DNA from: Agarophyton chilense
Lineage: Eukaryota > Rhodophyta > Florideophyceae > Gracilariales > Gracilariaceae
Assembly: GCA_030374765.1 (NCBI GenBank)
Contig: JARGXX010000060.1
Coordinates: 1-32,908 of the forward strand
DNA: 32,908 nucleotides
Direction of reading: 5' to 3'
The position numbers and the translations under genes were made by a program. The notes beneath the pieces are model-generated. The model saw nothing but the letters and a program-made list of their open reading frames with translations, searched no databases and was not told where the DNA came from. Shown here piece after piece: positions 11,643 through 21,302 of the stretch (positions within the stretch are counted from its first letter, which is position 1; every line of letters starts with the position of its first letter).

Positions 11643-11889
11643 CACGTGAACCTTTAGATAAGGGCCTCGGAATCTCTCGTAGACCGTCACGAAAAACAGG
11701 GCCCGCTGACAACGTAAATGAACACTCGTTGGCTTACGTAGCCGTGCGATAGGGATCGCGGGCTTGCTTAACCTCTCTCCGACGATGGCGAACAGAAACG
11801 CGTGCAGACAAAAGGAATGAACGCTGCTTGAAGTCCTCTTCACGTCCAAACGAATCGCTTTTTTCGGGTTCGTGATCTGGATGTGTTCA

Positions 11890-12601
11890 CGTCGAGGACT
11901 AAGGTCTGCAATTATACTTTGCACACCTGGTACAAGCAGCGTAAGAAATAGAGAAGGCGTGTGCGACTCGGGCCGTGCAACAAGAACATCTGCCTCAAGA
12001 TGATTGACTGCGAAAATATCTTTTTTTTGCTGCTGCGCTATTTGGCGAGCTGCTCGATACCCAACGCAGAGACAAATCTCTAATGTGGGTCCCATAGTAG
12101 CTGCGACGGCGTCTATATCTGTTCCGCATAGGTTTGAGTCATAAATTGCCTGCCTACTCACTTTATCAATGACTGCAACATGTGCATCTCAACGAATGAT
12201 ATGTTCTGACTCACATTCGGTGTTTCAATTCCGTCATTTCGTCTAGTTGAAGCAATTCGACCGCGTTCGCGCCGTTGTGGGATTTCATCCGGGAAGGTAA
12301 TAGGAGTTGTTTTCTCCTCTGTACCAAGCCACTTCTCAGCGCTCAATGACCTATGAAGATCGGCTCTCTTTCGGAACAACCTCTCTGTGGAAGCCCATTG
12401 CATTTGCAACACGTTTTTACGGCTAATGCTTTGCCTCCCATACTCTTTGACCGCATCTAGTGTACTCTCTTCCCTCTCAATAGTGCACAGGGTGGGATGA
12501 TTTTCCGGACTATCGAGGCCGAAAACCAGTGGAGGCGATGGATTTACCTTCGAACAATTGGAAAAAGCGAATTCAGAGCCCTCAGGAGTTCTGTTTCGCA
12601 T
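11890..12601 (-). pseudogene. Degenerate Qri7/Kae1/TsaD-family gene fragment
   Basis: This family makes the N6-threonylcarbamoyl-adenosine modification of ANN-decoding tRNAs; Qri7/OSGEPL1 is the mitochondrial form. The first frame (12601-12158) holds an N-terminal ATPase-like strand (VFGLDS). After a stop at 12158 the second frame, from 12161, continues with TDIDAVAATMGP, VGYRAARQIAQQQKK, VNHLEADVLVAR, and FLTLLVPG followed by SIIADLS. The order and spacing fit the family well. Key residues are damaged: the usual GPG is GPT, the metal-binding HxEAH-type motif reads NHLEAD, and the usual SGGH reads PGVQ. The match ends at about 11890, so at least half the protein is missing. It lies beside the DCP1 remnant on the same strand. 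Its second frame happens to be fused in frame to the transposon accessory ORF. A paralogous or transferred copy that decayed is most likely. Confidence 0.7.
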
Positions 12602-12726
12602 ACCGCGGTCACTCGAGCGTCGACCATTGCGACTTCAGGTTCGGCTTGTGATGTTGTGAATCGGGCTTATTCTCGAGTTTGTTTGCAAAGTAAATGCAGT
12701 CTTCCATTCTTCATCATTCGAATCGT

Positions 12727-13557
12727 TCAGTGGTGGGTAGTTTCTTCGATCCAACGTTGGATAGTTACTGGGAAACTTTGCATCACGGAAGAAGTGTTCA
12801 CATCTGGCGGCAGAGTGGCACCGGCTACGCCGTGAATACGCTTAAATCCGGGAAAGAAGCGCTCTGGTGAATTATCTTGCACACTGGACGCCTCACTCGG
12901 TGTGGGGTTTTTAGTGGGATGCAAGCGTGCATCGATGGGCATTTTCTGAGGACGGGTCTTTGCGTTCTTGATATTGGCGTTACGTGGGGTGCTCTTCTGT
13001 GTACGTTGAGTGCGTGGGGAGGTATCGAGAAGGCGGGCAGATTGGGTGGGTTGTGAGGCAGACGTTTCGGATAATTGGGGGGAGGAGGGCATTTCGAAGG
13101 GCGGTGACTGAGGCGCAGAGAGATTTCTCCCTTTTGCAAGAGCCTGGAGAAGTTGAAACACGGAAGGAGCCTCTGGTTTTTGATAAAGCCAAATTCCGAT
13201 TGTTTTCTGTTTGGATTTTGTGTAAATGATCATCTGGTCTTAAAGCTCGATCTCCTTGTTTCCAATTACGACGTCCTCGGAATAGTTTTCAAGACTCTTG
13301 CGATTTATGATGAAAATGCGGTGGCGAACGCGGGCGGAGTTGTTTGGATGGTTTACATGAAGCTCGACGACAAAGAAAGAGCCTTCGATATCCAGTCGAC
13401 GCCACGCTTGGTTGTCGTCGAGCTTATAGAGACAGAGGTGCTGGGCAAGTTTGATTACCTTTGTGACAGCTGGGTCGGCCCTTTGCAGTATGGACTAGTT
13501 CATTTTAGCGGCGATAGCATCACGACGGGCAGGGTCGAAATAAATACAAGCCGTCAT
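12727..13557 (-). pseudogene. DCP1: DCP1 mRNA-decapping subunit, interrupted by two in-frame stops
   Basis: Dcp1 is the EVH1-fold activator of the Dcp2 decapping enzyme in cytoplasmic mRNA decay. From the ATG at 13557 the frame reads a short head, then a TAG at 13495-13497. It continues with LQRADPAV and HLCLYKLDD, W-RRLDIEGSFFVVEL, FIINRKSLENYSEDV and EIEL, then a TAA at 13240-13242, then DQMIIYTK, GIWLYQK and FQLLQALAK. These blocks follow the EVH1 core of Dcp1 in the correct order and spacing. At the TAA, yeast Dcp1 has Gln. The final 130 residues are Pro/Ser/Thr-rich and end at 12727. The whole 831 bp stays in one frame. The promoter side (13560-13900) is GC-rich with no clear signal. It is either a decayed duplicate or a capture; a functional gene would need readthrough of two stops. 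Confidence 0.82.
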
Positions 13558-14044
13558 GCTCACGGAAAGCGCGAAACCGTTCGGGGCGCGAGATGAATCG
13601 CACGGAGATACGCCTAAGAGCTGGACGGGAGAAAAGGGGGAGACTGCGAGCGGGGGGGGGGTTGGATGGTACAGATGGTCGCATTGTTTCGTAAGGCGCA
13701 GCTGTGAGTTGGTTTGGCAAGAGGTTCCCAGCTCGAAAGTTGTCTGTTCACAAGGGCTTGCTCGCGACATGGGGAAGGCGGGAGGGAAGCGAAGGGATGA
13801 GGGTGACCATTGGAAGTTGACCAGGGACCGCAAGATGCAACGTTACCGCGCACATGGCGAAGATACGCAGTAGTGGAGGGAGCAAGGGCAGCGATCACGA
13901 CTGTTAGACGAGCTGGACGGAATCAGTTGCGCACTGCGTTAGTCCATCGGAAAAGAGGATGACAATTCGGCTGTGCCGTTACGCGATATTGAAAAATACT
14001 ACCGATGTATTCTGCCAGAGATGTTTGGCTTATATATGCCGCAG
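13558..14044. other. Intergenic region between the DCP1 remnant and the Cys-rich gene
   Basis: Several overlapping open frames exist on both strands but none has recognisable protein character. A G homopolymer (about 10 bases) lies near 13652. I see no RNA gene here. Confidence 0.3.
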
Positions 14045-14132
14045 GGTTACGTGAAAGAAGGAAATTTATTGGATGAATGAGGTTACGTGAAAGAAGTAAA
14101 TCCATTGGTCGAATGAGGTTACGTGGAAGCAG
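14045..14132. repeat. 36-bp direct repeat, two full copies and a partial third
   Basis: The motif GGTTACGTGAAAGAAG begins at 14045 and 14081, and a slightly diverged copy (GGTTACGTGGAAGCAG) at 14117. The units are 36 bp apart and include an ATTGG(A/T) segment. The repeat ends about 120 bp upstream of the ATG at 14254, so a regulatory role is possible but not shown. Confidence 0.7.
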
Positions 14133-14253
14133 TCTCAAGTTGTAGACACCCGACCGGTAGCTTTTCATATTCCACGACCATAGTCGCGAGTTCTCCACCC
14201 GCACATGGTTGAACTCTGTTGAAATTCCCTAGCAGTTCTGAGATTTTCCAGAC

Positions 14254-15183
14254 ATGGCGAAGCAATTTTTTTGCATTGAAAATGAACGAAAGAAATGTCG
14301 GGTAAAGGACGGAGTGATCGGCTCTGATCATTATTGTCTCATATGCAAGGAACCAATTCATATCATTTGTGGCACATCACCGGTGACACCGATACTGGAA
14401 AAATATGGTTCAGAAAAGTCCTTAGAAGGGTGCGTCGTTTGCAGTGTATGTAAAAGTCCAGGCGGGGCAAATGGCGGAGCGAGAGGTGTGTGCAGTGCCA
14501 CTGAGGGGAAGCAAAGACGAGACAAAATTTATGATCAGAACTCAATTAGAGTCGTTGGAGAACTAATTCCATCCGATGTGAAGGCATTGGTATATGTTGA
14601 AACTCAAGACTCTCCGGAGAGGAGAGTTTTCAATGAGCATGTGCACTACTTGTGCGTTGCAGGGCATCCTCGTGCCGAAAGCTCTGAATGTGAATGTGCT
14701 CGCTTAATTCTCCCAAGAACTCCGCACAAGGTATACTGCACCGACACTCAGCTTGTGATTGATAAGCGTCGAAAAAATGCGGAGAAGGTCCGCAAATACC
14801 GTGCCAGACAGAGAGGAAGGGATAACCGCAACGCACGACGTCGATACCAGGAGAAGAGAGATCAACGCGATAGTGAATCTGCTAGAAATGCCACCTCAAA
14901 AAGAAGATCTACGGGACAAAACCAAAGACCACGGGTATTTCTTACAACGGCTGGAAGCAGACGAGGCACTGATGACGCTCACCATCTGCAAGGTCTATAT
15001 CACGTTCACACGGTTACCGACCTCTATGAAATTCGGCGAAGCTTTCACAAATACACTGCATCGGAGCTTCCTGAACATGAAAAGAAGAAAATCGTTGAGT
15101 TGAAGGGCGACGGGGAAGGGGGACGTCAACTAATGTTGGTAACCGAAGAAATCAAAGCGACTGATGTCGGAAAAATACCGTAG
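14254..15183 (+). CDS. Cys-rich, basic-region protein of unknown function
   Basis: An intact 309-residue frame. The N-terminal 70 residues carry a dense set of possible zinc ligands: C7, C15, H26, C28, C31, H36, C39, C60, C63 and C66, including the runs CLICKEPIHIICG and CVVCSVC. A second Cys/His cluster lies near residues 130-150. Residues about 165-220 are very basic and predicted helical (KRRKNAEKVRKYRARQRG and similar), like the basic region of a DNA-binding protein. No leucine heptads follow, so it is not a clear bZIP. The last 80 residues are mixed and charged. I do not recognise the family. Its intactness among broken genes suggests a recent insertion or a functional gene. A transposon-encoded DNA-binding protein is plausible. 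Confidence 0.6.
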   Translation: MAKQFFCIENERKKCRVKDGVIGSDHYCLICKEPIHIICGTSPVTPILEKYGSEKSLEGCVVCSVCKSPGGANGGARGVCSATEGKQRRDKIYDQNSIRVVGELIPSDVKALVYVETQDSPERRVFNEHVHYLCVAGHPRAESSECECARLILPRTPHKVYCTDTQLVIDKRRKNAEKVRKYRARQRGRDNRNARRRYQEKRDQRDSESARNATSKRRSTGQNQRPRVFLTTAGSRRGTDDAHHLQGLYHVHTVTDLYEIRRSFHKYTASELPEHEKKKIVELKGDGEGGRQLMLVTEEIKATDVGKIP

Positions 15184-15675
15184 AATTGTAAATGATACGG
15201 AAAAGCGAAACAATCCATCACATATGTTGAGCAATACTGACGGTCATTCCGAATCGTTGAATTGAGCCAGCCATAGTAGAGTTCGGATCATTTGAAGATC
15301 GAAGGTCGGAAGAGGATGCCGTGAGTACAATCGAACACACGCCATTTGTTGAAGGCATTAATGTCAATCTCGGCTGGTTCACGAGAAAGAACACACCTGC
15401 ATCTCATTCTTGTTTGTTTCTTGCATCGCGTTTGCCATACATACCTCTTCGGCGCGTATATTGCATTTCTTTCTTTTTGAAGGATAAGAACATGGTGACA
15501 TTCGGGAAATCTCCTGAAAAGAATGAAGGTTCGGCGTTTGAGTATAAAGAGACACGTCTTCCGTGACTCTTGTCAATTGAACGGAATGGTTGCATTCTTC
15601 GTCCGTTTCTTTTCTGCTTTCCTTTTCCCCTTCCTTTTCTATCCGGAATTGCTGTGGGTCGAGGTCTCGTTTCGT
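15184..15675. other. Region without a recognisable gene
   Basis: Short frames (for example 81 residues at 15321 on +) have no visible domain, and I see no repeats or RNA genes. Confidence 0.3.
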
Positions 15676-16473
15676 CTAGCACTGTCTGTGAGAACTTTCT
15701 GATTGGTGATTCTTCGACAAGCCGGGTGCGGGGTTAGTTGGGGACAGGGTTGCGGCAGTGGTGGAGGGGAAGTTGGTGCGGGGATTAGTTGCGGACGGGG
15801 TTGCGGCGGTGGTGTAGGGAGAGTTGGTGCGGGGGTGAGTTGCGAGCGGGGTTGCGGCGGTGGTGGAGGGGAAGTTGGTGCGGGGGTGAGCTGGGGACAG
15901 GGTTGCGGCGGTGGTGGAGGGAGAATTAGTGCGGGGGTTAGGTGGGGACAGAGTTGCAGCGGTGGTGAAAGGGCAGTTGGTGCGGGGGTTAGTTGGGGAC
16001 AGGGTTGTGGTGGTGGTGGAGTGGAAGTCGGTGCGGGGGTTAGTTGCGGACAGATTTGCGGCGGTGGTGGAGGGAGAATTAGTGCGGGGGTTAGGTTGGG
16101 ACAGGGTTGCGGAGGTGGTGGGGGGAGAGTTAGTGCGGGGGTTACTTGAGAACAGGGTTGCGGCGGTGGTGAAGGGGAAGTTGGTGCGGGTGTTAGTTGC
16201 GGACGGGGTTCCGGCGGAAGATGATGTTTTGGTGAAGGTGGTACAAACGTGGTTTGTGAAAGCTGAGTTGACGTTTCCTGTGGATTCAGCAAGAGATCGG
16301 GGAAAGGGTGTTGCCCTGAGGAGGGCGCTGGAGAGAATGTGGATCACGGTGACGACGGTTGAGGCAAAGTAAAATGAAGTTTGGAAGCAGTCGGTGCGCG
16401 GATCCCAACAAGATGGCGAGTTGGAGGGTTGGCTTTCAGAAGGAGGGTGCGTAACGTGCAGCGTTGGATGCAC
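15676..16473 (-). CDS. ORF built on a 51-bp minisatellite (17-residue Pro/Thr-rich repeats)
   Basis: The 265-residue frame has an N-terminal part with a hydrophobic segment near residues 30-55 (FYFASTVVTVIHILSSALL), then about nine to ten repeats of the type NPRTNxPxTTAATLSxx, 17 residues each. Such Thr/Ser/Pro repeats are typical of O-glycosylated fungal surface or wall proteins. However, another minus-strand frame across the same repeat is also open for 217 residues and the + strand is open too, because a 51-bp unit without stops keeps every frame open. Coding status is therefore uncertain. It may instead be a non-coding minisatellite. Confidence 0.35.
   Translation of the reverse strand: MHPTLHVTHPPSESQPSNSPSCWDPRTDCFQTSFYFASTVVTVIHILSSALLRATPFPRSLAESTGNVNSAFTNHVCTTFTKTSSSAGTPSATNTRTNFPFTTAATLFSSNPRTNSPPTTSATLSQPNPRTNSPSTTAANLSATNPRTDFHSTTTTTLSPTNPRTNCPFTTAATLSPPNPRTNSPSTTAATLSPAHPRTNFPSTTAATPLATHPRTNSPYTTAATPSATNPRTNFPSTTAATLSPTNPAPGLSKNHQSESSHRQC
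15715..16210. repeat. 51-bp G-rich minisatellite, about 9-10 copies
   Basis: Unit starts marked by GTGCGGGG are spaced about 51 bp apart (15726, 15776, 15827 and onward). The + strand unit is G-rich, with runs such as GGCGGTGGTGGAGGGG that could form G-quadruplexes. Units differ by a few substitutions and no long indels are visible. Confidence 0.85.
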
Positions 16474-17870
16474 CCTCGGTGAAAGTGCTGAGGGAGAAGG
16501 GAGGAGGGGAATGCGGGGCTGCGGGGATGGAAATGGCGGGGTGCGGCTGCATGCAGGGGCGCGAGCAGCGTGGTAAACGTTTGGAGCGCGGCGAGCTGTA
16601 GCTTAAGGATGACTAGGGTTGAGAGAGAGGGAGGAGGAGGGTTTAGGGAAGGGGAGGGATGGGGTTCGTGTTGGTTGTGGTGGTGGTTTAAGCATCGCGG
16701 TTTCCGGGTGTTTTGGACCTCCACAAAGAGCCGTGCGTGTATGCAGTGATACCGGGAAATCTGTTCCTTTTTGAAACAACTGCGCGCAAGCCCCATTTTG
16801 GACGTACATGGCACAGAAGCGACGTGCGCGCTGCAAGTGTGCCACATATGGCGCACCCAAATCGCAAACGCCATATCTTCCTGGCTTTTCTCCATCAACT
16901 TGATGGACACTTGTCTTTCGTTCGAGCAAGCCAAGCGCCAGTGAATTTCGCTGTGCCGACTCTTCAGCCGTTTCGCCCCGCACCTTCTCTCAGAACGCGA
17001 GTTTTTTCTCCCTTCTTCCAATGCCGACGCCAACCTCTCTCGTCATCGCCGAAACAACACTCGCCACTTGGCTCGCTGCCTTTTGCGCCAGTTCCACCTC
17101 ACGCCCCCAGATCCCAACATCTCGCTTCCGGATGTCCAATTGCCTCAACCTCTTGAGCAGCTTCGAGAAAGTGGCAAACACACCATTCTCTCTCTCTTGC
17201 AGTCACAGGGAGCGCTCCGTGTTGCCCATCAGGTTGTACATCCGTCCGTAGGCCTTGCATATTTCTTCTCGGTATCTCTCTCCTCACCACCGAATCCTCG
17301 CGTAATCATCCGAGTCATCGTAAAAACTCAACCGCTTGCAGAATCACAGACCAAGACTTGTTGCGAGACCCTAATCACTCCTTACACGTCACATCTGCAC
17401 CTCTTGGCAACCCAGCTCGGTTATCTCGACGTACCACGGCTGGCGATGCTCTAACCGAGTCCGTCCTTGACAGATGGCTCGAAACCAGCATGTATCCTCG
17501 TAGTCCATCCTCGCCTGTGGAGCTGGATTCCTCGGTTGTGTTTGTCAAGTTCGTAAACGGATTAGTCGTCCCTTATCCACGAGCAGTGATTCTCACCGAC
17601 GAGACGCTGTTGCCTGCAGATTCAGCCACTTCCGCAGCTGTATCTAGAGCTGTGCCGGACCCCAAGAAACGTATCAAGAGCTTGAGGTTGTGGACGTCAA
17701 GAAAACGTCCAAGGGCCCCCTCTCCGAGTAGCCCTCCTGCCAACTGTAGTATCCGCTCTAACGGAGAGAGCAGACACCTGCGACAGCGTTCGAACTGCCG
17801 ATGGGTCGCTTGCGGCGAAGGAAAAGGGGTGGTAGAGCTACAACACCAGCGAGCTGGAAATGGGGTGTAA
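16474..17870. other. Unassigned region with several overlapping open frames
   Basis: Frames of 120-230 residues exist on both strands but contradict one another and none shows a known domain. The best candidates on + are a piece at 17068-17454 containing PDVQLPQPLEQLRESGK and a piece at 17358-17870 containing VVFVKFVNGLVVPYPRA. They lie in different frames and could be exons or frameshifted parts of one decayed gene. I cannot assign a product. Confidence 0.3.
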
Positions 17871-18581
17871 GGCCACTACTCGCCAGCGAGGGTGAACAGT
17901 GCAACTGTAAAACGTTGATGGGACGTAGGTACGAGACGGCTCGTGAAGTGGTTGGGGGCTGACTATCTATTATAGCTCGTCCGGATCTCCGGTTAAGGAA
18001 TCCTAAGCGAGGAACAGAATAGTCATGATGCCCATGTTGTCTCCTTTACTTGGAGTCGGCGCTCACCTCTGGTACACTATATACTGTGTGCCAGGGTTAG
18101 TGCCCAAATAAATATATAAATAATACCCAGTGGTCAGCCACTTAGCCAAACTACTGTATGGGTATGGTCCCTAATGGACTTACATCAACAAAGGGTAGTA
18201 AAAACAGGCACAGGGATGGCCACTACACGCACCGTTGCAAGCCACTCGACCCATGACGCCACGTGTTCCACTAAGACATTCTGCCTCTAGGCATCCTATG
18301 CGGGATGCCGTTTCATATCACAATGCTGATGATATCACTCACTTATGAGTTCCAACCGCGACTTCGCGAAAAACCAACCTATCGGATTCCCCGACATAGT
18401 AGAATACTACATACCCCATTCGTTAAGCGCGAACCATGGGGGAAGCAAGAAGCGTTCATACGCAGTCGGATCGGTGTTCCGGGCACTCATATTCATCACG
18501 AATTCCTCCCTGCCCGACCAACTTTTACAGTTCTCAACAGCATTCTGTTCCTCACCGCTCTTCAGCTCGATTTCTTGCGAT
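17871..18581. other. Non-coding stretch upstream of the broken ORF at 18582
   Basis: The region is AT-richer around 18110-18125 (AAATAAATATATAAATAA). A small hairpin is visible at 18290-18309 (ggcatcc / ggatgcc). I found no gene, tRNA or LTR I could support. Confidence 0.3.
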
Positions 18582-20262
18582 GAATCCGAACGCCGGGTCT
18601 AACCCGTTCCAGCCCTCCTCTGAAGATGTGCGTTCTGGGGCTCCGTCCAACACTGCTGGTTATGCGTCACAGCAAACTGCTCAACTCGGTCCATACCGTT
18701 CGTTCCCCACACCGTACACCGGATTCCGGTCGGTACCGTTACCTCATCCAACCGTGGCTGCGATGCCGAACGCGGCTTACGTCGCCTCTGCGGGTGTGAT
18801 TCGAGCTCCTTCTCGTCGTGCTTAGCGGAGCTACCCGCACCCTGCAGATTTCTTTGGACGAGATCCTCTCGACAACTTTAAACATTTCGCGCAAGCGCCC
18901 TGGTTTGATCCAGTTGCTATCCGCGATGACGCGTTGATACAACAGTATGTACACGGTGGGCACTTCCCTGATGCTATTCCAGAACAAGCGATTTATAGCG
19001 ACGACTGGGCGAGCCATATTCCTTTTCCAGACAACGCGATAACGCGACATTCAACGGAAACCTTGTCCGAAGCCCGTACGCGGTTCATCAAGCTGATTTA
19101 AGAGCGTCTTCACCGATTCATCAGTACGGTTCTCCTCCCGCAGGACTGAGAACTAGATACCTGGAAAGCCCGTATCGACGGTGAAGGTTACTCGTATATC
19201 GAGTTAGTCGTTGAAGTCGATGTTAGCGGTTGGCGTGGTGTGCGCGGTTTGCGTGATGCAGCTCTCTGCTTTCAGCAACCTCTTCTCCGTGCGAAGTTCC
19301 ACTTCCTTCGAAAGCGTGACATTCCCTATTGGGATTATCCCCGTTGAGAACGTCGTACTCGATCACGTTTGGGCTATTTGGTGCCGTATCAAATGATCGA
19401 GATTGACCGCATCAGGCGGAACGCGCGCTTCGGGCGCTACATCGGTATTCCGGAGCATTAGGCGGTGATCGAGAGTCCTCGTGGTTGCCCTGTGGAGCTC
19501 CAACCGGCGATCTCCTACATCGGGTCCGCGTTAGTTAACGACCCGTTCTCGGGATATTGGACAGTAGTTTATACCGTGTTTATCGCCAAGATGGCCTTCT
19601 TCCTCCTGTGAGATGCTTATGATACCTTTAGAGTTTGGTACATGTCGCTAACAGCGCGAAAATATGAGACAGAACTCGATCTTTCCCTTGTCCTGGGATC
19701 CCGTGCGAACCATGCGGACTTCCTCCATCTTGTGGATTTGATCGACAGTGTCGATTGGTCTGGAGTGCCAGCTGATCAATCCGCTCGCGGAACCCGTGCA
19801 AGACACTACGACCATTCTCCTGGACGAACAGCAAGTGCTGGAGATTTCGTTTGGTACGACCCCTTGACGCGCCAGTTGATCACCTCCGAGCAGGCTCGCT
19901 TTCTTCGGGAGAACCCGCGTTACATGCCACCCAACCAGCTTACTGGATACGTGTACTATGCTACTCCATCCGAGACCGGAGAGGAACCGTATGAGGAAGA
20001 GCCCGGAGCTGAGGCTGAACTCGGTTACGAGGACGAGCCAGAGCTGGCAGGCGTAGCGACTTCCGTTGATCAATCCGCGGCGACAGGAGTTGCTCAAGAA
20101 TACCGTCATGAGTTTACCCAACAACCGAGTGCAGTGCCGGTCGAAGATCCAGGCTTGGATCTGCTGAGGCAGTTCCTCTTAGATGCGGGCTTTCCCGTGG
20201 ATCAAGTTGAGGGTGATCGCGCACAGCTTCTTGTGAACCTGCGTGCTCGCACGTCTCTTTGA
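18582..20262 (+). pseudogene. Large unknown ORF kept in one frame but crossed by six stops
   Basis: From the ATG at 18582 (MNPNAGSNPFQPSSEDV) one frame can be read for 1,681 bp to the stop at 20260. Internal stops lie near 18823 (TAG), 19099 (TAA), 19147 (TGA), 19345 (TGA), 19459 (TAG) and 19609 (TGA), with no frameshift needed. The first 80 residues are Ser/Pro/Gln-rich. The middle is folded-looking and aromatic-rich (YPHPADFFGRDPLDNF, FPDNAITRH, KRDIPYWDYPR, PYQMIEIDR). The last 206 residues are fully open, acidic and end with DLLRQFLLDAGFPVDQ. I do not recognise the family. It converges on the chromodomain end of the gypsy fragment 330 bp away. It could be an extra antisense ORF carried by that retroelement, a capsid-like gene of another element, or an unrelated dead gene. 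Confidence 0.55.
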
Positions 20263-20314
20263 TGATCCTAGAAAAGACTCCTAGTCAACACCCTTGCTGT
20301 GGTATCTTGATACC

Positions 20315-20320
20315 AATAAA
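20315..20320 (+). terminator. Possible polyadenylation signal
   Basis: AATAAA lies 53 bp after the stop of the ORF ending at 20262, just after a perfect 14-bp palindrome (ggtatcttgatacc, 20301-20314). Confidence 0.35.
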
Positions 20321-20373
20321 ACTCCGGTGACTTCGTGTCTTCACGTTCCCTTCTTATCTTCTAGTCTTCATCT

Positions 20374-20568
20374 CTTCTCGCTTCTCGAGTTCTTAACTTC
20401 TTCTTCTCGCTTCTCGAGTTTCATATATCTCTTCTCGCTTTTCGAGTTCTTCCATCCTTCTTCTCGCTTCTCGAGTTTGTCCTAGGTGATAATCAGTAAA
20501 TGTCCTGTGCTTGCGTGTTTTCACGTTTCTTCCAAATTTCTTCTTGTTTTCTTTTCGCCTTTCGAGTT
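20374..20568. repeat. CTTCTCGCTTCTCGAGTT short tandem repeats
   Basis: The motif occurs at 20374, 20403, 20431 and 20460 (spacing 28-29 bp), with a diverged copy at 20551. Most copies contain the palindrome CTCGAG. The array lies between two convergent reading frames in CT-rich DNA. It could belong to the 3' untranslated part or LTR of the gypsy element on the minus strand. Confidence 0.75.
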
Positions 20569-20591
20569 TTTACTACCTTTGTAGCCCATAC

Positions 20592-21302
20592 TTAGAAATG
20601 GGATGTGCCCATGAGCCCGACTATCGAGGAGTCGATCTCCCTGGGGAGTGGTAATCGCATGCGTCGATGATATCGCACGAGTTGCGAACGGGAGATATGA
20701 GCTATAGGTTCCCACGAATCCGCTTCCGGAGGAAAACCGTACCAACGGACTCGATACAGTAATTCTCTTGTATCTTCATGCTCGCCATGTTCACATATGC
20801 GATCCATAACATATTCCTGGGCGTTTCCCAATGCTTTCGCTGTTGGCGCGAGACTCCTGTTAGCAGGTTTGAAATGCCTTAGGGCTGACCCAAGCGTCTC
20901 TGTGTTAGCAGTCTCAGCGTCTCTACGCGTTCGTTCCCCGACTACCTGTCGTTCTACCCGCAGGGGCAGTGTACTCATTCCTTGAGAACCTTTCTCAGAT
21001 AAAGAGCTATCCTGTTTTTCAGGTTCCATAGAAGCGTACTTCTTGCTACTTCTCAATTCAATTCGTGGATGAACTTCCTTCGGTTTATCCGATTCCGACC
21101 GCTGTTCGGTGGATGATGGTGCTTTCACCACGACAGGAGGCGATAGCTCTTCTTCTTCCTGCCCACGAGGGATAGGAGTGGATATCGGCGGAACAGCGAG
21201 TGGCGATTCACCTGACGGTTCAGCCTGAAGCGGCAACGGCGCGTTTTCGCGTGCACTCGTTTCCAAGCCCTTGGGGCCACATTCAAAAACATCTTTCCTG
21301 CT
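20592..21302 (-). pseudogene. Chromodomain C-terminus of Ty3/gypsy pol (second copy)
   Basis: This is the continuation, in the same frame, of the integrase reading at 21303-22765 after a single TAA at 21303-21305. Counted from the Met at 21266, it has a Pro/Ser/Glu-rich linker followed by a chromodomain at about residues 150-203 (EYVMDRI, ELLYRVRWYGF, DSWEPIAHI). Chromodomains at the end of integrase are the hallmark of chromoviruses and are thought to steer integration towards marked chromatin. The aromatic cage candidates (Y152, W175, W185) are present. The reading stops at 20592. Confidence 0.88.

Noticed and set aside
16344..17033. 229-residue minus-strand frame as a gene
   Set aside because: Composition is His/Pro/Ser/Thr low complexity, and other frames of similar length overlap it on both strands. 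There is no domain.
17871..18581. Possible tRNA or small RNA gene
   Set aside because: I looked for A-box and B-box sequences (GGTTCGANTCC type) here and elsewhere in the window and found none with a foldable cloverleaf.
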